Source: Iningainema tapete BLCC-T55 (GTDB lineage: Bacteria; Cyanobacteriota; Cyanobacteriia; Cyanobacteriales; Nostocaceae). From it: a stretch of 64,000 bases of DNA. The stretch's first letter is position 1; every line of letters starts with the position of its first letter. The translations under genes were made by a program, and so were the position numbers. Positions 8,173 through 17,453 of the stretch are shown here, in pieces. The stretch lies in contig NZ_JACXAE010000084.1 of NCBI RefSeq assembly GCF_014698965.1, positions 1 through 64,000 on the forward strand, read 5' to 3'. The notes under the pieces were generated by a model. That model was not told the origin of the DNA and ran no database searches. It saw only the letters and a program-made list of their open reading frames with translations.

Positions 8173-10338
8173 ATGAAAGATGAGGAAAAGACAAAAGAGC
8201 AGCTGATTCAAGAGTTAGCTGCACTACGTCACAGCCGCTCTTTATTAGAAACAGTAGTTTTGGAGCAACAGCATGCACAAGAAGCGCTGCGACAGCAAAC
8301 CCAGCAGCAGCAACTGGTAGCAGAAATTGCTCAACGTATTCGACAGAGTTTGAACTTAGAAGAGGTTCTCAATACCACAGTCTCTGAAGTACAACAGTTT
8401 CTTAGTGCCCAGCGGGTGTTCATATACCGCTTTCAACCAGATTGGAGTGGGGTAGCTATTATAGAATCAGTAGATTGTGGTTGGTCATCAATTCAAGGTC
8501 AAAAAATTACCGACACCTTTTTTGCCGATCCCCTGAGACGGGAACTATACCAGAAAGGTCGCATTCAAGCAATCGAGGATATCTACACAGCAGGTTTATC
8601 CCCATGTCATGTTAATTTATTGGCTCAGCTTCAAGTACGTGCCAACTTAGTGGTACCCATCATCCAAGGAGAACAGTTATGGGGGCTGCTGGTTGCTAAC
8701 CAGTGTTCGCAACCTCGTAAGTGGCAGCAGTTAGAAATTGACTTGCTTGAACAACTGGCAACGCAGTTGGCGATCGCCTTACAACAATCCATGCTGTTTG
8801 CACAACTACAAATTGAACTAACTGAGCGCAAGCAGGCGGAAGAGAAAATTCGCGAACAAGCTGCCCTACTTGATATTGCCACCGATGCAATTGTGGTTCG
8901 AGATTTGGAAAACAAAATTTTATTCTGGAACAAAAGCGCCGAGCGTATTTACGGTTATTCAAGCGAGGAAGCTTTAGGCAAGGATGCAGCAGAGTTACTT
9001 TACAAGGATACAAGCGCGAAACTTACAGAAGCACTGCATCAAGTTAAGCACATAGGCTGCTGGTGTGGAGAGTTGACAAAAGTAGACAAAAATGGTACTG
9101 AAGTCATAATCGAAAGTCGTTGGACATTAGTCCGCGATGAACAGGGAAATCCAAAATCAATCCTGACTGTTGGCACTGACATTACCCAAAAGAAACAACT
9201 CGAAGCCCAGTTTCTCCGCGCCCAGCGATTGGAGAGCCTTGGCACACTCGCTGGAGGTATTGCCCACGATCTAAATAATATACTTGCCCCGATGCTCATG
9301 TCTGCTCAACTGTTGCAAATGAGAATTACTGAGAAGCAGAATCAGCAATTACTTCAAACAATAGTCACCAACGCTCAACGCGGAGCCGCTTTAGTCAAGC
9401 AAGTGCTATCATTTACACGCGGTGTGGAAACTAAGCGCGCAATATTGCAACTCAGGCATCTGATTTTAGAAATTGAGCAGTTTGCCAAACAGACATTTCC
9501 CAAATCTATCGAACTTCGTCAAGATATAGCACCAGATTTATGGACTGTTTTTGGTGATGCTACACAACTGCATCAGGTACTAATGAACTTGGTAATCAAC
9601 GCCCGCGATGCAATGCCCTACGGTGGTGTTTTGAGCATTAGAGCCGAAAATTTCTTTGTTGATGAAACTTATGCCAGGATGAATATAGAGGCAACTGTTG
9701 GTCCCTACATTGTGATTACTATCAAGGATACTGGAATAGGTATGCCCCCAGAAATACTAGATAGAATTTTTGAGCCTTTTTTCACTACCAAAGAGGTGGG
9801 TAAAGGTACAGGGTTAGGACTTTCAACTGTGCTGGGAATTGTGAAAAGTCACGGCGGTTTTATCAATGTTACTAGCACAGTTGAGCAAGGAACACAATTT
9901 CAGGTATTCTTAAAAGCAGTGTTGGAAAACCAAAAGCAACCAACAAAAAATTTGGAATTGCCAGCAGGAAATGGAGAATTAATTTTAGTAGTAGATGACG
10001 AAGCTGAAATTCGCACAATTACTAAAATAATGCTGGAAACTTATAACTATAAGGTAATTACTGCGAGTGATGGCATTGAGGCAATGGCATTATACGCTCA
10101 GCATCGCAATGAAATTAGTGTAGTTTTGATAGATATTATGATGCCCACAATGGATGGTTTAACCACCATACGTGCTTTACAAAAAATGAATCCGTTGGTT
10201 AAAATTATAGCCTCTAGCGGCATTGAAGAAAATAAGCATTTAACTCAAGCAAGTGGCGTTAAAACGTTTTTGTCCAAACCCTATACAGTCAAGCAGTTAT
10301 TGCAAACTATACAAACTATTCTAATTGTTAATTGTTAA
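8173..10338 (+). CDS. Hybrid histidine kinase: GAF (bilin-type Cys), PAS, HisKA, HATPase, receiver
   Basis: 721 residues. A coiled coil (1-55) is followed by a GAF domain (about 60-205), PAS (about 225-345), HisKA with GGIAHDLNNILAP (His near 366), an ATPase with GKGTGLGLS, and a C-terminal receiver (VVDDEAE; phospho-Asp in LIDIMMP; Lys in FLSKP). In the GAF domain Cys145 lies in SPCHVNLL ten residues before the VRANLVVPI strand, the spacing of the chromophore Cys in phytochromes and cyanobacteriochromes. The DxCF second cysteine is replaced (DTFF). It may therefore bind a bilin and sense light, though a non-bilin GAF cannot be excluded. There is no membrane segment, so it is cytoplasmic. Confidence 0.88.
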   Translation: MKDEEKTKEQLIQELAALRHSRSLLETVVLEQQHAQEALRQQTQQQQLVAEIAQRIRQSLNLEEVLNTTVSEVQQFLSAQRVFIYRFQPDWSGVAIIESVDCGWSSIQGQKITDTFFADPLRRELYQKGRIQAIEDIYTAGLSPCHVNLLAQLQVRANLVVPIIQGEQLWGLLVANQCSQPRKWQQLEIDLLEQLATQLAIALQQSMLFAQLQIELTERKQAEEKIREQAALLDIATDAIVVRDLENKILFWNKSAERIYGYSSEEALGKDAAELLYKDTSAKLTEALHQVKHIGCWCGELTKVDKNGTEVIIESRWTLVRDEQGNPKSILTVGTDITQKKQLEAQFLRAQRLESLGTLAGGIAHDLNNILAPMLMSAQLLQMRITEKQNQQLLQTIVTNAQRGAALVKQVLSFTRGVETKRAILQLRHLILEIEQFAKQTFPKSIELRQDIAPDLWTVFGDATQLHQVLMNLVINARDAMPYGGVLSIRAENFFVDETYARMNIEATVGPYIVITIKDTGIGMPPEILDRIFEPFFTTKEVGKGTGLGLSTVLGIVKSHGGFINVTSTVEQGTQFQVFLKAVLENQKQPTKNLELPAGNGELILVVDDEAEIRTITKIMLETYNYKVITASDGIEAMALYAQHRNEISVVLIDIMMPTMDGLTTIRALQKMNPLVKIIASSGIEENKHLTQASGVKTFLSKPYTVKQLLQTIQTILIVNC

Positions 10339-10351
10339 TTGTTAATTGTTG
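10324..10351. repeat. Heptamer tandem repeat (ATTGTTA)
   Basis: Almost four tandem copies of ATTGTTA, of the short tandemly repeated repetitive type known in Nostocales. The stop codon of the hybrid kinase lies within it. The following bases (10364-10385) carry an inverted copy of the GCTAATAGCTAATGG repeat near 2724. Confidence 0.75.
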
Positions 10352-10386
10352 TTAGCAATTAGCTATTAACCATTAACTATTAGCAG

Positions 10387-11589
10387 TTAAGCGATACTGC
10401 CCCGCTTGCGGACTTCTTTGTAAGAAGTTCCCACATTTTTCAAGCCTGCTTTAATCATTTGACGTTCGAGGAGGGCAAAGAAACGCGCTTTATCTGTGCC
10501 GCGTACTACTGCTTGATTGTGGGCTTCGGCGATCGCCACAGGATACCCGTAACCTTTTTGTACTTGCGCCAGCATCAACCCAAGTGCGGCATCAAACATA
10601 ACTGTATTTTCTGCTACCCATGACGGAATCTCTATCCGGGCAATTTCGGTGCCAACATGAACGTAACAAAAGTAAATAGGCATGTCATCATACAAATCAA
10701 GAATGCGGGCATTACTACGCCAAAGGGGACCACGTTGCCCTGGTTTAAGTTGCGTTACCCACAGAGCCGTATCTCGCAACGGGTCAAATACTTTACAAGG
10801 TACTTTTTCGAGTTGATTTGGGCAAAAAGTTGCACAATCGGGTACGGGGTGAGTACAAGCTAACAACCGCAAAAAGTTCATTCCTTCCACGTTGCGAGAG
10901 GCGCTCAGATAACCCATCAATGGTACTTGCGCATTACGTAACTGTCGCCAAGCTTCGATAATCGGGGGTAAGATGCGATCGCGTGCATCATGCGGTAGTT
11001 GTTCTAAAAACCAGTAAATTAAGGAACCATCTACCATCGCTAATGTAGGTACTGCTTGTGCTGATGTGATTTCTCCAACACTTTGCACCACGCTGCAAGC
11101 AAGTTCTGCTAACACAGTTGCTTCACTTGCTGTACGACAGAAACTCATCCATTCTTCAGTACGAATCCCCCATTGACGAGAAAGATATAAATCTTCTGGA
11201 CGGTAAAATACTTCTGGTAAACTATCTAACAGTGGGTGGCGATTTTGTCCGTAGTGCAAGACAACTCTACCAATGTTTAAGAGATAACAGTAGGCGATTT
11301 CGTGGTGGTTGGGCGCAATTTGCGAACCGTCGGTAGCAATGACAGTGTGGACTTTAGGGGGAACAGGAATATCAATGCAGGTGTTGAGTGGTTCTATGGG
11401 GGTAGCATTGGCAAAGAGGATGCGATCGCGCCATTTTTGCTGGCGCTGCACGACTTCTTCCTGACATTCAATTGCCCTGGCAAAATGTTTTTGGGCTAAT
11501 TCTAATCTTTGGCGACTGGCAGTGGCTTCTTGTGTCAGATGCTGACTTAAACCCTGCATTTGTCTGGTAAGTTTGGTAAGGTCTAGCAT
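10387..11589 (-). CDS. NurA domain nuclease
   Basis: 400 residues. The fold is that of NurA 5'-3' nucleases: an N-terminal helical part, then VIATDGSQI with the metal-binding Asp, MVDGSLIYWFL as the second Asp motif, and a C-terminal segment with IAEAHNQAVVRG. In archaea NurA works with HerA in end resection; the cyanobacterial version is usually not next to HerA, and none is seen here. It probably acts in DNA repair. The gene ends against the heptamer repeat after the hybrid kinase, with which it is convergent. Confidence 0.82.
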   Translation of the reverse strand: MLDLTKLTRQMQGLSQHLTQEATASRQRLELAQKHFARAIECQEEVVQRQQKWRDRILFANATPIEPLNTCIDIPVPPKVHTVIATDGSQIAPNHHEIAYCYLLNIGRVVLHYGQNRHPLLDSLPEVFYRPEDLYLSRQWGIRTEEWMSFCRTASEATVLAELACSVVQSVGEITSAQAVPTLAMVDGSLIYWFLEQLPHDARDRILPPIIEAWRQLRNAQVPLMGYLSASRNVEGMNFLRLLACTHPVPDCATFCPNQLEKVPCKVFDPLRDTALWVTQLKPGQRGPLWRSNARILDLYDDMPIYFCYVHVGTEIARIEIPSWVAENTVMFDAALGLMLAQVQKGYGYPVAIAEAHNQAVVRGTDKARFFALLERQMIKAGLKNVGTSYKEVRKRGSIA

Positions 11590-11625
11590 ATTATTTTAAA
11601 TTTTGGAATCATGAATTAATAAATT

Positions 11626-11654
11626 GTAGAGACGTTCCGCCGGAACGTCTCTAC
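11626..11654. repeat. GTAGAGACG hairpin repeat, copy 2
   Basis: GTAGAGACGTTCC pairs with GGAACGTCTCTAC around GCC. It lies between the nurA-like and HAD genes and is identical in sequence to the copy at 34237. Confidence 0.85.
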
Positions 11655-11658
11655 ATCC

Positions 11659-12441
11659 CTATACCCATTCTGTAAAATCTTGGGCAAACATAGACAGAGA
11701 TAATAGCTGAACTCGTGGGTCGTTTTGAGCAATATCTTTTTCAGTTTGTGTATTATAACCCCAGTCTGCAAGGAAGAGCTTTACTTGTTCAAGATCTGGT
11801 TGCTGTTTAACTAACTGTAATGTTTTTAGTCTATCTTCTACAAACCATATTTCTGGTGGAGTACTTTCTGTTTGAATTAATTCTCGCAAAATTTCATATT
11901 TAGGACGCTTTACCTCTTTGCCAAAAATTTTCTCTGTTGGTATATTTACCCCTTGTTGTTGCAAAAGCTGCTGGGTGAATCGTCCTTCTTTAGTTGTGAT
12001 AATGTAAATTTTAACTCCATTAGCTACAGTTGCGTTGATTTTTTCCAGTACCCCTGGATAAAATCTATGTAGACTCAGCCAACCCGTCTTATCTGTGGCT
12101 ATCCATTCATCTCGCACTTTGTCCAATTTTGCGCCAATTTCTGCGGCGATGATCTCATCTTTCTGTAAAAGTTGTTGATTGATGCTTGCCCATTCTTGAA
12201 AAATCTTGTCTTCAGGAATTCCCTCTACCAAAGCTTTGACTAAAACTGGCATTTCCCAACCTGTTTCAATTACAGGTCTAAGTCGGTAGAATAAGGCTGC
12301 TAAATTTTCTGGTGGGGTTTTTTGCTCAGGTGTCCAAATTAGACAGTAGGTACGCCACGCTACCTCAAAATACTCAATCAGTCCGTTGCATATTACACCA
12401 TCAAAGTCTAGAGCGAGAATTGTGGGAGTACTTGCTGTCAT
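11659..12441 (-). CDS. HAD superfamily hydrolase
   Basis: About 260 residues from the preferred start at 12441 (MTASTPTILALDFDG; an upstream Met at 12459 adds six residues). Motif I is LDFDGVICNG with the nucleophile Asp and acid Asp, motif II is the IITTKEG segment, motif III is K in GKEVKRPKYE, and motif IV is WFVEDR. A helical cap lies between motifs I and II. The substrate is likely a small phosphate ester, not identifiable from sequence. The gene lies downstream of nothing obvious and stands alone between repeats. Confidence 0.85.
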   Translation of the reverse strand: MTASTPTILALDFDGVICNGLIEYFEVAWRTYCLIWTPEQKTPPENLAALFYRLRPVIETGWEMPVLVKALVEGIPEDKIFQEWASINQQLLQKDEIIAAEIGAKLDKVRDEWIATDKTGWLSLHRFYPGVLEKINATVANGVKIYIITTKEGRFTQQLLQQQGVNIPTEKIFGKEVKRPKYEILRELIQTESTPPEIWFVEDRLKTLQLVKQQPDLEQVKLFLADWGYNTQTEKDIAQNDPRVQLLSLSMFAQDFTEWV

Positions 12442-12560
12442 TGTTTTGAGAATTAACACTGCTTTTGTCAGCTTATCCGATTTTAGATTTTAGATTTGGG
12501 GTGTATTGCCACCGATTTTTATAACCGTCTTTAAAAACTACATATTAATGTAGTAAGGTG

Positions 12561-12597
12561 TTAGTTGGGTAACGCTACCGCTCAACCCAACCTACAA
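12561..12597. repeat. TTGGGT hairpin repeat
   Basis: TTGGGT and ACCCAA arms flank AACGCTACCGCTCA, with CCTAC after. It resembles the cyanobacterial TTGGGTTTCGC repeat. It lies in the spacer between the HAD gene and the TIGR03643 gene. Confidence 0.6.
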
Positions 12598-12663
12598 TAA
12601 CTATATTTACAGGTATCAACAGGATTTGTGTTATAATTAACTCAGTAATTATGCTCCACTACA

Positions 12664-12918
12664 ATGAATTTGCCTGATTTAAATCCCGAAACAATTGACC
12701 GTATAGTTGAAATGGCATGGGAAGATAGAACGCCATTCGATGTGATTGAAGCTCAGTTTGGGCTGCAAGAAAAAGATGTAATTGCTCTGATGCGTCGCCA
12801 GATGAAGCCATCTAGTTTTAGAATGTGGCGGGAGCGAGTTACCGGACGCAAGACAAAGCATCTACATAAGCGAGAATTTATTGAAGGTCGGTTTAAGTCA
12901 GATAATCAAAAAACGTGA
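12664..12918 (+). CDS. TIGR03643 family small protein
   Basis: 84 residues. The sequence DRIVEMAWEDRTPFDVIEAQFG, followed by VIALMRRQMKPSSFRMWRERV and GRKTKH, is the signature of the TIGR03643 (DUF2805-like) family, common in cyanobacteria and Bacteroidetes. The N-terminal half looks like a helix-turn-helix but no function is established. The ATG is supported by the family's usual length. It is convergent with the methyltransferase gene. Confidence 0.85.
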   Translation: MNLPDLNPETIDRIVEMAWEDRTPFDVIEAQFGLQEKDVIALMRRQMKPSSFRMWRERVTGRKTKHLHKREFIEGRFKSDNQKT

Positions 12919-12946
12919 GGGAATTAGTAAATTTATAGTTTTGCTG

Positions 12947-14191
12947 TTAGTTGGGTTTTTGTGCTGAGACAATAAACTCAAAAAGTTCCTTTTTTGATGT
13001 TCGCTTGCGGATTGTGCGAATATTGATATTGACAAAGCCTACCGATTCAAAAATGCTGGCAAAAATACATTCGACTGGAAGCATAACATCATAAAATTTG
13101 GAGTTACCCACAATGTAATGAATAAAACCTCCAGGTTTTACTACTTTGAAAATCTCTTTGGAATGCTGTACCATATCGTAAAAGTATTTATGCACATAGC
13201 GAGAAAGTAACTCGCTTGTTTGAGCGATATTGTCGAGAATTGTGTAAAATCCATCATAGGAAATTTTCAAGTCATACTCTGGTTTCCACTTTCCTACATT
13301 ACTTGTTGCACACCCCCAAGTTCCGCCGATTGCTTTCCAATCAAGCTCTCCCGCATCCCGTCCGTTCTGCAAATAGCCTAGCCAGTACATATACGGACGT
13401 AGCTCCCGAATGTAACTCATGCGATTAGGATAAGGTGGCGAAGTAATCACACAAGTGTAACGATTAGGCTCTAGCTTCACGCTTAGGTTTCGAGCATCAC
13501 AAAGAAAAACACGCGGATGTGAAATGATTTTTGATTTTGCTGCTTGGCTAATTGTAGAAGTTGCTTGTTTCCAGATTAGTATTGTTTCATCCTCTAAAAG
13601 TTGTAATAATGGCAAGTTGCTATTACCGTTCTTTTTAAATGACATTGATTGATGTCCGAAGCTTACATTAGCTCGCTCAATCATGACGCGGCAAAATGTG
13701 ACTTTAAGTAAGTCAGCTACACTTTCAGATATTGACTTCTCTGCTTCATTAATTACCCTCATTGCATGACTAAGACTCAAGAGCGTCTTTTTGTCCCACC
13801 ACTTCTCTATTTGATGTAAGGGGGGAATCCATGCAACAATTTCTTCTGTGGTGAGCATATTTTCTACAACCAAATTAGAAGCTTTTTCAAAATTCACTAT
13901 TTCTTCTTGTTTATAAGAGCGCGTTTTAGCGCGTGTAAGCCACACAAGAAATGGATTGATATCGATTGTATCGCTTTCAATTCCTCTCTCGGCACATACA
14001 AGTACCGTAGTACCAGTTCCACAAAATGGATCAAGTACTACTGGATTTTTGTCTTTGTATGTGTCCAACAAATCTGAAACAAGATGAACTGAATATGCGG
14101 GTGTAAGCCTTAACCATCCATAACGGGTATGCTTGAGATTGCCTTTATGTGTCAAGTGGTTATAAAGACCAATACTTTGTTGAGCTTTCAT
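12947..14191 (-). CDS. DNA methyltransferase, SPPY type (probable N4-cytosine)
   Basis: 414 residues. Motif I (VLDPFCGTGTTVL, about 48-60) precedes motif IV (VITSPPYPNRMSY, about 245-257), separated by a long region that may hold target recognition. TSPPY is the catalytic motif usual for N4-cytosine enzymes, while DPPY/NPPY is usual for adenine. A second SAM-site segment, VKPGGFIHYIVGNS, lies near the C-terminus. It begins three bases after the stop of the upstream gene, so the two form an operon typical of a type II restriction-modification pair. The target sequence cannot be read. Confidence 0.85.
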   Translation of the reverse strand: MKAQQSIGLYNHLTHKGNLKHTRYGWLRLTPAYSVHLVSDLLDTYKDKNPVVLDPFCGTGTTVLVCAERGIESDTIDINPFLVWLTRAKTRSYKQEEIVNFEKASNLVVENMLTTEEIVAWIPPLHQIEKWWDKKTLLSLSHAMRVINEAEKSISESVADLLKVTFCRVMIERANVSFGHQSMSFKKNGNSNLPLLQLLEDETILIWKQATSTISQAAKSKIISHPRVFLCDARNLSVKLEPNRYTCVITSPPYPNRMSYIRELRPYMYWLGYLQNGRDAGELDWKAIGGTWGCATSNVGKWKPEYDLKISYDGFYTILDNIAQTSELLSRYVHKYFYDMVQHSKEIFKVVKPGGFIHYIVGNSKFYDVMLPVECIFASIFESVGFVNINIRTIRKRTSKKELFEFIVSAQKPN

Positions 14192-14194
14192 GAG

Positions 14195-15082
14195 TTAAGC
14201 AGTAAGTAGAGCAGTTAATATAACTTCTATTTCGTTTTTTAGGCGTACAGAGTTCCTTTGAAAAAAAGCTGCGAGATCGTAACCAATAACGTCTCGAAAG
14301 AATACGTATGTGCTGTCGGTTGTAGAACCATGCGTTGTACCTGTTAATAGTAACCACTGAGCTTGAGTATAGCGTTGAGCCACATCTGCATCTATTTGCA
14401 TGGAAAAAAGAACTAAAACAGGAATGTAAAGATTAGCATAGGCGTTGGAAGCATTGGAAATATCCGCATTCTGTCGTTTGGAGTCTTTACTTTTATAACC
14501 TTGCCTTGCTTCAATTACTATACCCTTATTGCTCTCGCGTGTTTTTTGAGGTAGAAACAGTTTATCTGCGGCTTCGTTTATCCACTGCTGAATACGGCTC
14601 CTTGTGTTAGTATCTCGTAAATCATCAAGTTCAATACGTCCATCCAAAGAAAGACGACGCGGTTTAGCTTTTGATGAAGGTACTAGGTAGCTCCAATTGG
14701 CTTCTTCCTTGGATAAACCAAGATGGTCTTGTAAAATTTGATTGAGAATCCATTGGCTGCCAATACCTAATTGTCGGTATACAGAAGTCATTCCACCTGC
14801 TGCTTTATGAGCGGCATACATGAGAGGAGAGTCAAGACCTATCCAGTTATAAAATGGGTCAGAACCGTACATTTGCTGAAATTGCCCAAGTGTCATTCCA
14901 GTTTTTCCACCCTGACCAAATTTTGGCTGGTATTGTGCACATGCACGCAAAGGGGTGGTTAGTAAGAGGAAATAGCGTTCATCTTCAGGTAGAGTTTGTG
15001 GGAGATCGGGAGGCGGTACTGAAATGTCATCTTCGTCTAACGAAACTAAAATTTCTGGTTCATCTTTTTCATCGTTGATCAT
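14195..15082 (-). CDS. Probable restriction endonuclease partner of the methyltransferase
   Basis: 295 residues. I do not recognise the family firmly. An acidic N-terminus leads into a region with DGRIELDDLRD, then GIVIEARQGYKSKDSKRQN and LYIPVLVLFSMQIDADV. The order Asp, strand with Glu, then Lys-rich stretch resembles a PD-(D/E)xK nuclease core, but the usual ExK is ExR here. The location directly upstream of, and three bases from, a modification methylase is the main evidence. It could instead be an accessory protein. Confidence 0.55.
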   Translation of the reverse strand: MINDEKDEPEILVSLDEDDISVPPPDLPQTLPEDERYFLLLTTPLRACAQYQPKFGQGGKTGMTLGQFQQMYGSDPFYNWIGLDSPLMYAAHKAAGGMTSVYRQLGIGSQWILNQILQDHLGLSKEEANWSYLVPSSKAKPRRLSLDGRIELDDLRDTNTRSRIQQWINEAADKLFLPQKTRESNKGIVIEARQGYKSKDSKRQNADISNASNAYANLYIPVLVLFSMQIDADVAQRYTQAQWLLLTGTTHGSTTDSTYVFFRDVIGYDLAAFFQRNSVRLKNEIEVILTALLTA

Positions 15083-15333
15083 GCTTTTTACATCCTGTTT
15101 TCTAATGACTCAGCTTGAAACTGCACCAAGATATTTTAAAACCTATGTAGAACTGGTGCGTTAGTTATCAAGTGAGTGTATGTTATGGTAAATTCTTTTA
15201 ATGGCGATCGCGTGTGACTATACCCAAAATCAAGCATCTACTGAGGGTGAGAATTAGTCACAAAAGGAAGGGTGAGCGATTTGGGATCAAACAAATGTTA
15301 GCTTTTTTACGTTAAGCTGCCCTGGCGTAAATA
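15083..15333. other. Spacer without a recognised gene
   Basis: Upstream region of the restriction-modification operon (minus strand) meeting the 3' end of the MATE gene. One HIP1-like gcgatcgcg is present. No coding signal or structure stands out. Confidence 0.4.
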
Positions 15334-16710
15334 TCAAGTAGTTGTTAGGGTAGCGTTTCCATCACTGCTAAAAGTCCTGAGTAGCTGTACCCCAAGCGCC
15401 ACCATTCTGGTTATTGTGAACAAAGATAAAGCCAACCACAAGATGTGATTACTGTGAAACGAAAATGCAACAAAAGCTGTAGGCGCAAATCCCACTGTAG
15501 TGGCTGCTAAACTAGCATTACGGAGAGTATGCCCGGATGCCAAACCTAAGAAGTACCCTTCCAGGGTCCAAGCAATTGAAGCACATACTAGCACAAGTAG
15601 TAACCAGGGGACATAAATATTAATGTGCTTGATGACTTCGGTGTGGTTAGTAAAAAGCCCAAAAACAGTCTGAGGAAATAGCACAGACACTCCGCCGAAA
15701 GAGAGTCCCACCAGCAGACTGGTTACCACAGCAATTCCAACTAAGGGTACTAACTGCTCGTTTTCTCCTTTGCCTTTAAAGTTTCCCGTCAAGGTTTCTG
15801 TGCCGAATCCCAGTCCTTCAATAAAATAGTTACTCAATACGTATACTTGTAAAAGCAAGGTATTTTCAGCATATGTAATTGTCCCCATTCTTGCACCTTG
15901 GTAGTCAAATATAAGGAAGGCAAGGAGAATAACAAAATAGCTAACAAAAATATTTCCATTTAGGGTAAAGGTGGATTTTATCGCTGAGGCATCCCAAATT
16001 TGTCCAGCTACATTTCGTACCTCTTGCCACTGGATTTGTTTACACAAATAAATCAATCCTACCAACAGCGCCAGATACTGGCTAATAGCTACGGACAGTC
16101 CAGCGCCCGTAGTTTCCCAACCCCATCGGACAATCAAAAGGTAGTCGAGTGCGATATTGACAGCATTGCCAACAAAGGACAGCAACACAACCAAGCCATT
16201 TTGTTCCTGTCCCAGAAACCAACCAATTAGGACAAAGTTGAGCAAAACGGCAGGCGCTCCCCAAACCTGAGCGTTGAAATAGGCAATAGCTGAAGCTTTG
16301 ACTTCTGGGGTGGTACTGAACAGAGCAAATCCGAATTTTTCCAAAGGGTACTGCAAGAGTACGATGGCAACACCTAGCACTAGAGCAATTATGCCATTAC
16401 GCAGTCCCACCAACAGTACAGCCTCTGGGTCATCTCGTCCTACAGCTTGAGCTGTTACTCCGGTGGTGCCCATTCGTAAAAAGGCTAAAACCAGGTAGAG
16501 GTTGCTAAGCAGGTTACCAGCCAGGGCAACCCCAGCTAAGTGGTGGATTTCTGACAGATGACCTAAGAAGATGACACTGAACGTACTTGCCAGTGGCACC
16601 ATGATATTGGAGAGGACATTAGCGATCGCCAGTTGGAAGAAGCGAAGGAGGAGATCGTACTGGCTGACGAATGTCTCCTTCATAGATTGACTCAAATTGC
16701 TATTTGCCAA
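15334..16710 (-). CDS. MATE family efflux transporter
   Basis: 458 residues with about twelve hydrophobic helices arranged as two repeats. The opening (FFQLAIANVLSNIMVPLAS) and the LGHLSEIHHLAGVALAGNL segment match the multidrug and toxin extrusion family, nearest the DinF-like branch of cyanobacteria. It likely exchanges sodium or protons for an organic cation in the inner membrane. The next gene upstream is the SET-domain gene in the same direction, about 60 bases away, which could be co-transcribed. Confidence 0.9.
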   Translation of the reverse strand: MANSNLSQSMKETFVSQYDLLLRFFQLAIANVLSNIMVPLASTFSVIFLGHLSEIHHLAGVALAGNLLSNLYLVLAFLRMGTTGVTAQAVGRDDPEAVLLVGLRNGIIALVLGVAIVLLQYPLEKFGFALFSTTPEVKASAIAYFNAQVWGAPAVLLNFVLIGWFLGQEQNGLVVLLSFVGNAVNIALDYLLIVRWGWETTGAGLSVAISQYLALLVGLIYLCKQIQWQEVRNVAGQIWDASAIKSTFTLNGNIFVSYFVILLAFLIFDYQGARMGTITYAENTLLLQVYVLSNYFIEGLGFGTETLTGNFKGKGENEQLVPLVGIAVVTSLLVGLSFGGVSVLFPQTVFGLFTNHTEVIKHINIYVPWLLLVLVCASIAWTLEGYFLGLASGHTLRNASLAATTVGFAPTAFVAFSFHSNHILWLALSLFTITRMVALGVQLLRTFSSDGNATLTTT

Positions 16711-16771
16711 AATCCTTACTCAAAGAAAGTTTAATTTTTTACATTACTTTAATGATTTTAGTCAAAGCGAT

Positions 16772-17290
16772 TCATCTTGCGATTCTCTCCAGCTTTTGTT
16801 TTATATAATCGCTGAGCTTATACGTTTGCAAAATAGCTGGGTGTAAATATAATGCTCCCTGAATGCGTCCCAGGCATTTGTGAGTTTTGCAGTCACAATC
16901 AAACGTTTGAGCCATACACCATTCAGTAGATGGGTAAAAGAAGGTCATTTCTTCACCCACCTCAATCCTCCTCAGACAGCGAAGAACCAAATCTGTGGTG
17001 TCAAAAAACACATTTGGATTGCAACTGTGATTTATGTATTGCAAAAACTCTGGAGCGAGCATAATATGTTGCTGGTCATTCAATTGTACTGATAAATAAT
17101 TTGGCTCATTCAATATTTCTTTAGATTGGAAAGTGGAAATCACCTCATCCTGTATAAAATTAACATTTGCATGGAGGGATTTCTGACCTGTTTTAGAACA
17201 TTCCCATACTTCTGCAAAAGATGAAACTTTAGTGACTTTATGTTGAAGAGTAGTTAGCTTTTTCTGGTCTGAAAACATTCCTTGGAGCAT
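16772..17290 (-). CDS. SET domain protein (probable protein lysine methyltransferase)
   Basis: 172 residues. Visible SET motifs: YINHSCNPNVFF (the NHS/CxPN pseudoknot), RIEVGEEMTFFYPSTEW (GEExxxxY equivalent) and a post-SET-like FDCDCKTHKCLGRIQGA. SET proteins transfer methyl from SAM to lysine; in bacteria targets include ribosomal and DNA-binding proteins. It is a compact single-domain form. It sits upstream of the MATE gene, same strand, with no partner that reveals the substrate. Confidence 0.8.
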   Translation of the reverse strand: MLQGMFSDQKKLTTLQHKVTKVSSFAEVWECSKTGQKSLHANVNFIQDEVISTFQSKEILNEPNYLSVQLNDQQHIMLAPEFLQYINHSCNPNVFFDTTDLVLRCLRRIEVGEEMTFFYPSTEWCMAQTFDCDCKTHKCLGRIQGALYLHPAILQTYKLSDYIKQKLERIAR

Positions 17291-17453
17291 TGATTCAGTT
17301 TATAGTTTTTTTACTTTAGAAATTCTGCATTGACAGGAGTTTGACTTTATGCTTTTGAGCTAGTCTCCTTTTTTAGATTTAGTTAACTAAGAGAAACATA
17401 TTACTACACGTGATACCAATTTTCAACTACTCTTCTTTAAAGATCACTTGTTC

